A DNA stretch of 12,319 nucleotides from S141-55 sp964422065 (GTDB taxonomy: Bacteria > Hydrothermota > Hydrothermia > WGAB01). A model generated the notes under the pieces. The model was not told the DNA's origin. It ran no database searches and saw only the letters and a program-made list of their open reading frames with translations. Shown here one piece after another: positions 6,145-12,319 of the stretch. The stretch is from NCBI GenBank assembly GCA_964422065.1, contig CAYQZW010000052.1, positions 1 through 12,319 on the forward strand, read 5' to 3'. Made by a program: the position numbers and the translations under genes. The stretch's first letter is position 1. Each line of letters starts with the position of its first letter.

Positions 6145-8118
6145 ATGCACGAGCACGGGTCAACTTCTCACTCGGCGCTGACTTCCACGCGGTTCGGGGT
6201 TCTGGTCGGAAACCCGAATGTCGGCAAAAGTCTGCTTTTTAAACACCTGACCGGCCGATATGTGACCGTCTCCAATTACCCCGGCACCACCGTCGAAGTG
6301 GCTAAAGGAGAAGTAACCGTCCAGGGAGAAACATACGATCTCATCGATAGTCCAGGAACTCAAACCCTTCTGGCTGCTTCAGATGATGAGCGGGTTACCC
6401 GGGACCTCCTCCTGAAAGGCCGTCCTGAATGGGTGATCCTGGTCGCAGATGTCAAAAACCTTCGCAGAGCCATGGTCTTGCTGTTCCAACTGGGAGCCCT
6501 GGGACTCCCGACTGTCCTGGCCTTAAACATGTGGGACGAGGCCCGAAACCGTGGTATCCGAATCAACCTCAAGAAACTGGAACAACTCTTTGGCATCCCG
6601 GTGATTCCCACTATTGCCCTCCATGGCAAAGGGATCCGTGCGCTGTTAGACGCAATTCCCCATGCCCGCCCCCCAAAAGTCCAGATCCCCTGGCATCCAG
6701 CAATTCGGGAGGCTCTGGACAAACTGACACAACTCCTTCCACAGTCCTGGAAAGGCAAAGAGGGACTGGCCCTCCTTTTCCTTGGAGAAGACGACGCTGC
6801 GGAAGAACTCCTCCATCTCTCCCTCTCTCCAGAAGACTTCCAAAAGGCCCTTGAAGTCCGCCAAACCCTGTCCACCCGCATCCCCGAACCCCTCTCCTTA
6901 ACCCTCCTTACCACCTGGGGCCGGAATGCTGAGGCCTTGGCGGAAACGGTTCGAGAACTCCCGGAAAGAACACCCACCCCCTCCTTGAGTCAGTACCTCG
7001 ACCGCTGGATGACCCATCCATTCTGGGGCTACCTCTTCTTGGCCCTTGTCTTGGTGTTACTCTACTTCTTTGTTGGGCGATTCGGGGCCGGTACCCTAGT
7101 AGACTTCTTAGAAAACCAAGTGTTTAATGGCGTTATTAACCCTTGGCTCACTCGCCTGTTCCAGGCACTTCCCCTGCCAGCAGCGGTCATAGACTTCTTT
7201 GTTGGCACATTCGGCATCTTCACTATGGCGCTCACCTACGGTCTCGCCATCATTTTCCCCATCGTGCTGACGTTCTTCATCGCGTTTGGGATCCTCGAAG
7301 ACTCCGGATATCTCCCCCGATTGGCCCTGCTCCTGGACCGATTCTTCAAGGTTATGGGGCTAACCGGTAAGGCTGTCCTTCCCATGGTCCTGGGCCTTGG
7401 CTGTGTAACCATGGCGACCGTCACTACCCGAACTCTGGAGACCAAACGGGAGAAGATCCTGGTGACCCTTCTCCTGGCCTTGGGGATTCCCTGTTCTGCG
7501 CAACTCGGGGTCGTGATGGCAATGATGGCCGGGCTCTCGCCCGCAGCCTACCTGATCTGGGGGGGCGCTGTCTTCCTGAACCTCCTCCTCGTCGGGTTCC
7601 TCGGGGCTCGCGTCCTGCCGGGCGAACACAATTACTTCATCCTCGAAATCCCCCCGCTCCGGATCCCCAGCATCAGCAATATCCTCTGGAAAACCGGCGC
7701 TCGTCTCGAATGGTACCTCAAAGAAGTCATCCCCATGTTCATTATCGGCACCGTAATTCTCTATGTCATGGATCTCAGTGGCATTCTCCAGTTCTTAGAA
7801 AGGCTCTTTCAGCCGGTAGTCACTGGGATCTTGGGCCTACCTCCTCAGGCTGCGGTCGGTTTTATCATGGGCTTCCTCCGTAGAGACTACGGCGCTGCAG
7901 GATTTTTGCTCCTGCAAAAACAGGGCCTCCTGTCGGTTTCACAGGTGATTGTAAGTGTGGTGACGATCACACTGTTCGTTCCCTGTATTGCCAATGCCCT
8001 TGTGATGATCCGAGAACGCGGATGGAAAATCGCCCTCGCCATCATGGGCTTCATTCTCCCATACGCGGTCTTTGTTGGCTGGACCACCCGGATGTTCCTG
8101 CGCCTATGGTCGCTTTAA
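6145..8118 (+). CDS. feoB: FeoB-type GTP-dependent metal transporter
   Basis: A 657-aa inner-membrane transporter with a cytoplasmic G domain: P-loop GNPNVGKS (22-29), DSPG (68-71) and NMWD (128-131, replacing the usual NxxD as NMWD). A helical linker (about 180-280) leads into a membrane part with two Gate-type halves. Classical FeoB carries CxVPxIMATR and SCSAR; this protein has GCVTMATVTTRTL (C420) and IPCSAQLGV (C450), and later FVPC (C614) and GFLRRDYGAAGF (576-588). That places it in the variant FeoB subgroup usually found with FeoA-fused DtxR proteins. The substrate is probably Fe(II), but Mn(II) or another divalent metal cannot be excluded. It is about 100 aa shorter than E. coli FeoB. 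I chose the ATG at 6145: a TTG at 6139 lies between the -10 and the predicted transcript start. No ribosome-binding site is present. Its end overlaps the next gene by 13 nt. Confidence 0.93.
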   Translation: MHEHGSTSHSALTSTRFGVLVGNPNVGKSLLFKHLTGRYVTVSNYPGTTVEVAKGEVTVQGETYDLIDSPGTQTLLAASDDERVTRDLLLKGRPEWVILVADVKNLRRAMVLLFQLGALGLPTVLALNMWDEARNRGIRINLKKLEQLFGIPVIPTIALHGKGIRALLDAIPHARPPKVQIPWHPAIREALDKLTQLLPQSWKGKEGLALLFLGEDDAAEELLHLSLSPEDFQKALEVRQTLSTRIPEPLSLTLLTTWGRNAEALAETVRELPERTPTPSLSQYLDRWMTHPFWGYLFLALVLVLLYFFVGRFGAGTLVDFLENQVFNGVINPWLTRLFQALPLPAAVIDFFVGTFGIFTMALTYGLAIIFPIVLTFFIAFGILEDSGYLPRLALLLDRFFKVMGLTGKAVLPMVLGLGCVTMATVTTRTLETKREKILVTLLLALGIPCSAQLGVVMAMMAGLSPAAYLIWGGAVFLNLLLVGFLGARVLPGEHNYFILEIPPLRIPSISNILWKTGARLEWYLKEVIPMFIIGTVILYVMDLSGILQFLERLFQPVVTGILGLPPQAAVGFIMGFLRRDYGAAGFLLLQKQGLLSVSQVIVSVVTITLFVPCIANALVMIRERGWKIALAIMGFILPYAVFVGWTTRMFLRLWSL

Positions 8119-8330
8119 AATCAAAAGAGATCCAATGCCCATTATGCGGCTATCGGTTTCTGAGAGATGAAGCATATCGAACGGCTTGTGAGGTCTGTCC
8201 TCTGGCACCCCTCCAAGGGAAATGCGGGTTCGTACGTTGTCCGCAGTGCCATTATGAGATTCTGCTCGAAACCCCAACAGTTTCGAAAATCCAGCGCTGG
8301 TTGCGAAAATTTAAGGACGTGACATCATGA
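8106..8330 (+). CDS. FeoB-associated zinc-ribbon-like small protein
   Basis: A 74-aa protein with seven cysteines: CPLC (11-14), CEVC (28-31), C40 and CPQCH (45-49). This spacing suggests a double zinc ribbon or another metal centre. The C-terminal tail is basic (IQRWLRKFKD). It starts inside the last codons of feoB (13-nt overlap) and ends in an ATGA overlap with the DtxR-FeoA gene, so all three are translated as one unit. Small Cys-rich proteins in this position occur beside variant FeoB genes in other bacteria, but I know of no established function. Metal handling, or a role in assembling or gating FeoB like that of FeoC, is a guess. The frame is open further upstream, but that part overlaps feoB and lacks the family pattern. 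Confidence 0.8.
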   Translation: MVALKSKEIQCPLCGYRFLRDEAYRTACEVCPLAPLQGKCGFVRCPQCHYEILLETPTVSKIQRWLRKFKDVTS

Positions 8331-9004
8331 CAAAGACCGACGTGGCCCACGACGAAATCCGATTGGAAGAGGCCCTCAAGGTCCTCTGGCTTCGAGAAGA
8401 GGGCTGGAACGAGGAAGAACTGGGCCCCATTCTAAAACACAAGATCTCCGAGGAGGACTTCCAGGTCTTGGAAGCTCGGGGGTGGGCCCATCGCTCGGGT
8501 CGGGGATGGCAACTCACGGAGTCGGGGCGCCACCATGCGGCCGATGTCATCCGGCGCATGCGGCTCGCAGAATGGCTCTTCACGGAGATCCTCCGTGGCC
8601 CTGAAGGGACCATGGAAGAAACGGCATGCCGGATGGAACACATCCTCACGGAAGAGGCCGCCACAGAGATCTGCACACTCTTGGGACACCCCCAGTATTG
8701 TCCCCACGGCAAACCGATTCCCCGTGGCAAGTGCTGCGCTGAACGCCGGATGGTCCCAACCCCCCTCATCGTCCCCTTAACCCACCTGGCGGTGAACCAG
8801 ACAGGAAAAGTCGTTTCCATGACCATAGAGGGTCATCGGGCCAGCCGGGTCTTAGTCTCTTTCGGCGTGATTCCTGGGACCGAAGTCCGTGTGGTCCGCA
8901 GAAGGCCTGGTCTGGTACTCGAAATCGATGGAACGACCTTGGCACTCGACACCGAGATTGCAGAGCGGATCTATGTCAAACCCGTGAGACGGAAGTCCAC
9001 CTAA
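8327..9004 (+). CDS. DtxR-like metal-sensing domain fused to a FeoA domain
   Basis: A 225-aa protein. Residues 1-70 correspond to the DtxR winged-helix region, 71-140 to the metal-binding and dimerisation domain, and about 150-220 to a FeoA/SH3-like domain (VNQTGKVVSM, GVIPGTEVRVV, LALDTEIAERIYV). The ligands C101, E104 and H105 (CRMEH) align with C102, E105 and H106 of DtxR. A further Cys/His cluster follows in YCPHGKPIPRGKCC (124-137). The helix-turn-helix is abnormal: the stretch that should be the recognition helix is about 3 residues shorter and acidic (KISEEDFQVLEARGW), without the Ser/Pro/Thr/Gln DNA contacts. This may be a transcriptional repressor of the cassette or a metal-dependent partner of FeoB. 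The start overlaps the previous stop (ATGA) with AAGGA 9 nt upstream. No separate feoA is in the window. Confidence 0.88.
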   Translation: MTKTDVAHDEIRLEEALKVLWLREEGWNEEELGPILKHKISEEDFQVLEARGWAHRSGRGWQLTESGRHHAADVIRRMRLAEWLFTEILRGPEGTMEETACRMEHILTEEAATEICTLLGHPQYCPHGKPIPRGKCCAERRMVPTPLIVPLTHLAVNQTGKVVSMTIEGHRASRVLVSFGVIPGTEVRVVRRRPGLVLEIDGTTLALDTEIAERIYVKPVRRKST

Positions 9005-9021
9005 GCCACAGATCGTGTTTT

Positions 9022-9048
9022 CCCTGGATTTACTTGCAAAATCCAGGG
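9022..9048. repeat. Inverted repeat after the FeoB cassette (terminator or operator)
   Basis: CCCTGGATTT (9022-9031), a 7-nt loop and AAATCCAGGG (9039-9048) form a perfect 10-bp hairpin 17 nt after the dtxR-feoA stop. The U-tract after it is poor (GCTTGAATT), so termination may be weak. The right arm and part of the loop contain the -35 and spacer of the promoter for the next gene, so the palindrome could also be a protein-binding site. Confidence 0.65.
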
Positions 9049-9062
9049 GCTTGAATTAAGAT
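9034..9062 (+). promoter_or_regulatory. Putative promoter of the PorV-like gene
   Basis: TTGCAA (9034-9039), a 17-nt spacer and TAAGAT (9057-9062): correct geometry, moderate match. It lies about 30 nt before the gene start and overlaps the inverted repeat. Confidence 0.5.
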
Positions 9063-9094
9063 AAGCATCAAAAATCCTGGAGGTGTAAACCTTG

Positions 9095-10111
9095 ATGAAG
9101 CGTGTTTTCCCTCTATTGATCGCCCTGACCTTCGTGGGAAGAGCCTTTGCCTCGGCTTCCGAAGCGGGCGCGATCTTCCTCACCATCTTTCCGGGTGCCA
9201 AAGCCACAGCCATGGCGGGAGCCTTTAGTGCCATTGCAGACGATGCCACCGCCAGTTTTTACAATCCTGGAGCCCTGGCCTTCTTTAAAACCACCCAGTT
9301 CTCCTTGATCCACGCCAACTGGCTCCCCAAATTGGCCAAAGACATGTACTACGAGTACGTAGGCTTCGTCAAACCCCTGCCTGGACAGGGCGCCCTCGGT
9401 GGACACATCATCTACCTTGATTTGGGTAAAGTTGAGGCCTACGACGAAACGGGGAATTATCTGGGGACCTGGTCTCCCCATGATTTGGCCATTACGTTGT
9501 CCTATGGGTTCCCTCTGAGCCCCAGTCTGGGGATAGGGTTCTCGGGGAAGTTCATTCGGAGTTTCCTCGCACCCCCTGAGGTGCTTCGGATCGTCTTGGG
9601 GGTTCCAGGAGGTGGGACGGCAAACTCGGTAGCCATGGATGCGGGCCTCTTTTATCAATTCCCGCTCCAAGGACTCACCGGCGCAGTGGTGCTTCAGAAC
9701 TTTGGCCCGGGCCTCAAATTCACGGCCACCGGGGAACGGGATCCGTTACCCTACTTGCTTCGCGTGGGCATCGCCTACCGCCCCATCTGGAACGAAATGA
9801 ACAAATTGACCCTCTCCGTCGACATCAACAAAGTCTTGGTCAACATCACAAAAGATCTGAGAGAAAAGGGCGCGAAGTGGGTAGCCGAAGAAGCCTTCAA
9901 ACAGGTCGGCATGGAATATACACTCCTGGATATCATCTCCCTCCGGATCGGATACTTCTACGACAAGGAAGGCGCGCGGATGGGACTGACCTTCGGCGCG
10001 GGTATCGCCTTTAAGAACTTCCGGTTCGATATCGCTGACGACTCCCGGATCTATGAGTTCGGGGAAACCAACAACCGCCGATTCTCGTTGACCTATGTTA
10101 TGCAGAAGTGA
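9095..10111 (+). CDS. PorV/PorQ-like outer-membrane beta-barrel protein
   Basis: A 338-aa exported protein. The signal peptide ends near FVGRAFA (about residue 19). The mature N-terminus carries the family hallmark: FLTIFPGAKATAMAGAF (28-44), SAIADDATASFYNPGALAF (45-63), close to the PorV/PorQ consensus. The rest has alternating beta strands and ends in SLTYVMQK, consistent with a FadL-like barrel. PorV proteins act as shuttles in type IX secretion, but many FCB and candidate-phylum genomes carry several paralogues of unknown role, so the function here is inferred. GGAGG lies 8 nt before a TTG (9092) and 11 nt before the ATG (9095); I give the ATG, but the TTG start, adding one Met, is equally possible. 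The gene heads a set that continues into ileS. Confidence 0.83.
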   Translation: MKRVFPLLIALTFVGRAFASASEAGAIFLTIFPGAKATAMAGAFSAIADDATASFYNPGALAFFKTTQFSLIHANWLPKLAKDMYYEYVGFVKPLPGQGALGGHIIYLDLGKVEAYDETGNYLGTWSPHDLAITLSYGFPLSPSLGIGFSGKFIRSFLAPPEVLRIVLGVPGGGTANSVAMDAGLFYQFPLQGLTGAVVLQNFGPGLKFTATGERDPLPYLLRVGIAYRPIWNEMNKLTLSVDINKVLVNITKDLREKGAKWVAEEAFKQVGMEYTLLDIISLRIGYFYDKEGARMGLTFGAGIAFKNFRFDIADDSRIYEFGETNNRRFSLTYVMQK

Positions 10112-10141
10112 GCCCGACATTGGGATTTTGAGGATACACCC

Positions 10142-10681
10142 GTGCGATTGCTCGTACTTGCGACAGTTCTCTTCACTCAAGGCACAGTCCCCGATGACTG
10201 GCAGGCGGTAAGGTCTGCCCTCTTCTCCGCACTGGACAACTTCTTCAATCATACCGCACTCCCCGAAACCCTCACGGTTCAAAACCTGAACCCGGAGAGC
10301 CGATGGGGATGGGTCTTTGAACCCTTGCTCGAGGAATATGTGACCGAGCGCGGTGCTGTTGTTTTGCCCCAATCCCGGGTCGCCTTGCGGTTCACCCCCC
10401 TACAACTCCGGATCGAGAAAAGGGCCTCAGGGCTTTGGGGACGAACGGTTCGACGCCAAGTAACCCTCAAGTGTTGGGTCTCGATCCAAACCCGTTCCGG
10501 AACCGTTCACTGGATTGCCCGAGGAGGGTACCGGGATCAATATCCCGTGAACGCCAACCCCCTCACCGAGATTGAGGGGCTTTCTCCGAACATCCGCCGT
10601 TCCATTCCTTGGCCACAGCAGGTTTTGGTCACCCTGATGGTCGGAGGCGTACTCTACATGCTCTATTCAGGAGGTCGTTAA
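10142..10681 (+). CDS. Hypothetical exported or tail-anchored protein
   Basis: A 179-aa protein I do not recognise. It starts at GTG (10142) with GAGGA upstream. The N-terminus has a short hydrophobic stretch (MRLLVLATVLFTQG) that could be a weak signal peptide. The middle (about 20-150) is mixed alpha/beta with basic patches (RIEKRASGLWGRTVRRQVTL). Residues about 159-175 (QQVLVTLMVGGVLYMLY) form a convincing transmembrane helix near the extreme C-terminus, ending SGGR. The segment LEEYVTERGAVVLPQSRVAL is mildly reminiscent of envelope proteins of the FlgO/CsgG type, but this is not enough to name it. It lies 30 nt after the PorV-like gene and its stop is 3 nt before the ileS start, so it is likely co-transcribed with both. 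Confidence 0.7.
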   Translation: MRLLVLATVLFTQGTVPDDWQAVRSALFSALDNFFNHTALPETLTVQNLNPESRWGWVFEPLLEEYVTERGAVVLPQSRVALRFTPLQLRIEKRASGLWGRTVRRQVTLKCWVSIQTRSGTVHWIARGGYRDQYPVNANPLTEIEGLSPNIRRSIPWPQQVLVTLMVGGVLYMLYSGGR

Positions 10682-10684
10682 CCG

Positions 10685-12319
10685 ATGAGCAAATCATATC
10701 GAGATACGTTGAATTTACCGAAAACCGAGTTTCCTATGCGGGCGAACTTGCCCAAGAGGGAGCCTGAACTCCTCCGTTTCTGGCAGGAACAGAAGATCTA
10801 CCAGAAGATGCTCGAGAAGCGGAAAGACGCCCCGCTCTTCATCCTCCACGACGGTCCCCCCTACTCCAATGGACACATCCACCTGGGCACCGCCATGAAC
10901 AAGGTGCTCAAGGACATCGTAAACAAATACAAAGCGATCCGAGGCTTCAGAACGCCCTATGTCCCGGGCTGGGATAACCACGGCATGCCGATTGAGAACC
11001 AAGTCGTTCGGGAAGACCCTGAGTTTGCCGAGGTCCGGGATGACCCCGGGAAACTCCGTGACCCGAAGATTAAGGTTAGAATTCGCCAAAAATGCCGGGA
11101 ATTTGCGGCCAAGTGGGTCGAGATCCAAAAGGCAGAATTCCAACGGCTTGGCGTGCTTGGGGATTGGGATCGGCCCTACTTGACGATGTCGCGCGAATAT
11201 GAGGCCGGCGAGATCGAGATCTTCGCCGACCTCGTTGAAAAAGGCTACATCTACCGGGGGACTATGCCCATCCACTGGTGCCCGACCTGCCAGACCGCCC
11301 TCGCTATGCTCGAGGTCGAGTACCACGAAAAGGAATCCCCGTCCCTGTGGTTCCGTACCCCCGTGGTGGACGGCAAAGGTGTCTTGGATCCAGGCACGTA
11401 TCTCGTGGTCTGGACGACAACCCCCTGGACCCTGATCGCCAACCGGGCCTTCGCCTTTCACCCTGAGTACGACTATGCCCTCTTTGAGGTGGAAGGCACT
11501 CGGTACGTCATGGCGGAATTGCTCCTACCCGTCGTGGCAGAGATCCTGGGCTGGGCAGAGTATCGGAAACTGAAACGGCTGAAAGGGAAAGACCTTGAAG
11601 GGCTCGAGTTCCAACACCCCCTCTTCCCAACCCGTAGGTCTCCAGGGATCCTGGCCGACTTCGTGACCCTCACCGAAGGGACCGGGATTGTCCATATCGC
11701 CCCAGGCCATGGAAAAGAAGACTTTGAAGTTGGCAGAAAATACGGGCTCGAGGTTTTCTCTCCCGTAGACGAAAAGGGTCGGTTCACAGAAGAAGCCGGG
11801 CAGCCGTTCGTCGGCCTGTTCGTCGGTAAAGAGGGCTCTGAAAAGGCCGTCGAAGTGCTCAAAGACCTCGGCCACTTCCTCCACTTAGAACGCCTGACCC
11901 ACACCTATCCCCACTGCTGGCGCTGTAAGAATCCCTTGATCTTTCGGTCCACCACCCAGTGGTTCCTCTCCGTTGACCACCAGGGGCTCCGGGAAAGAGC
12001 GCTCAAAGAAATTCAAAACGTTCAATGGGTGCCCGAAGAGAGCATCAACAGGATCTACAACTCCGTCAAAGAACGCCCGGACTGGGTCCTTTCGCGACAA
12101 CGGGCATGGGGTGTGAATATCCCCACCTTTTACTGCAAGCAGTGTGGGGAGCCGCTCCTCTCGCCAGACGTCATTCGCCATGTGGCCCAAATCTTCCGCA
12201 AAGAAGGCGCCGATGCCTGGTTGACTTATGCTGTCCAGGACCTCCTCCCCCCCCAGACAAAATGCCCCAAGTGTGGAGCGTCGGACTTTGAAAAAGATAT
12301 GGACATCCTGGACGTGTGG
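10685..12319 (+). CDS. ileS: Isoleucyl-tRNA synthetase, N-terminal part (runs off the window)
   Basis: The first 545 codons of a class I synthetase that charges tRNA-Ile. The Rossmann active site is seen at HDGPPYSNGHIHLGTA (55-70), where the HIGH motif reads HLGT; a fourth-position Thr also occurs in other bacterial IleRS. GWDNHGMPIE (95-104) stands where the common form is GWDCHGLPIE. The CP1 editing domain shows VVWTTTPWTL (241-250) and HIAPGHGKEDF (337-347), where D346 is the expected editing Asp. DWVLSRQRAWGVNIP (466-480) and a Zn-type cluster CKQC/CPKC (484-487 and 527-530) follow. The frame is still open at the last base (ILDVW), so KMSKS and the anticodon-binding domain lie outside. 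AGGAGG lies 10 nt before the ATG. The gene follows the hypothetical protein by 3 nt. Confidence 0.97.
   Translation, partial: MSKSYRDTLNLPKTEFPMRANLPKREPELLRFWQEQKIYQKMLEKRKDAPLFILHDGPPYSNGHIHLGTAMNKVLKDIVNKYKAIRGFRTPYVPGWDNHGMPIENQVVREDPEFAEVRDDPGKLRDPKIKVRIRQKCREFAAKWVEIQKAEFQRLGVLGDWDRPYLTMSREYEAGEIEIFADLVEKGYIYRGTMPIHWCPTCQTALAMLEVEYHEKESPSLWFRTPVVDGKGVLDPGTYLVVWTTTPWTLIANRAFAFHPEYDYALFEVEGTRYVMAELLLPVVAEILGWAEYRKLKRLKGKDLEGLEFQHPLFPTRRSPGILADFVTLTEGTGIVHIAPGHGKEDFEVGRKYGLEVFSPVDEKGRFTEEAGQPFVGLFVGKEGSEKAVEVLKDLGHFLHLERLTHTYPHCWRCKNPLIFRSTTQWFLSVDHQGLRERALKEIQNVQWVPEESINRIYNSVKERPDWVLSRQRAWGVNIPTFYCKQCGEPLLSPDVIRHVAQIFRKEGADAWLTYAVQDLLPPQTKCPKCGASDFEKDMDILDVW

Noticed and set aside
1..12319. 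CRISPR arrays, transposases, prophage or toxin-antitoxin genes
   Set aside because: No regularly spaced repeats and no reading frame with recognisable mobile or defence families were found on either strand.

Overview
The window reads as part of a bacterial metagenome-assembled genome, because it contains a 100-N scaffold gap between two identical contig ends. Several features point to a lineage near the Bacteroidetes/FCB group or one of the candidate phyla related to it (WOR-3/Hydrothermae-like), probably thermophilic. These are a secreted protein with a Por/type IX-style C-terminal sorting domain, a PorV/PorQ-like outer-membrane protein, two lipoproteins and good Shine-Dalgarno sites. The lineage call is an inference from family content; no marker gene was placed on a tree.

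Layout. (1) 1-831, plus strand: the 3' end of coaBC (coenzyme A synthesis) followed 4 nt later by a family 4 [4Fe-4S] uracil-DNA glycosylase. (2) 845-3453, minus strand: tRNA-His(GTG) with a consensus promoter, then a crotonase-fold ORF that lacks both family termini, then a large secreted multidomain protein coupled to it through an ATGA overlap. (3) 3454-3777: the divergent intergenic region, which contains the gap. The 55 bp on its left are repeated exactly on its right, so the gap is almost certainly two overlapping contig ends that were never merged. (4) 3778-6104, plus strand: gcvT, then a two-gene lipoprotein operon with its own promoter (its -35 overlaps the gcvT stop) and a strong intrinsic terminator. 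(5) 6110-9004, plus strand: a compact metal-transport cassette. It has a FeoB-type GTPase/permease whose predicted transcription start falls on its ATG, a small zinc-ribbon protein and a DtxR-FeoA fusion. The three reading frames overlap. (6) 9022-12319, plus strand: a hairpin/promoter region, a PorV/PorQ-like outer-membrane protein, an unrecognised exported or tail-anchored protein, and the first 545 codons of ileS.

How the genes fit together. The clearest functional unit is the FeoB cassette. The permease is of the variant whose membrane core carries GCVTMAT and PCSAQLGV instead of the classical CxVP and SCSAR motifs. Its FeoA component is supplied only as the C-terminal domain of a DtxR-like protein. 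That protein keeps the metal ligands, but its recognition helix is short and acidic. A metal-sensing adaptor that acts on FeoB directly, instead of or as well as a repressor, is a testable idea. The PorV-like protein and the sorting-domain protein suggest type IX-like export. The remaining genes are housekeeping.
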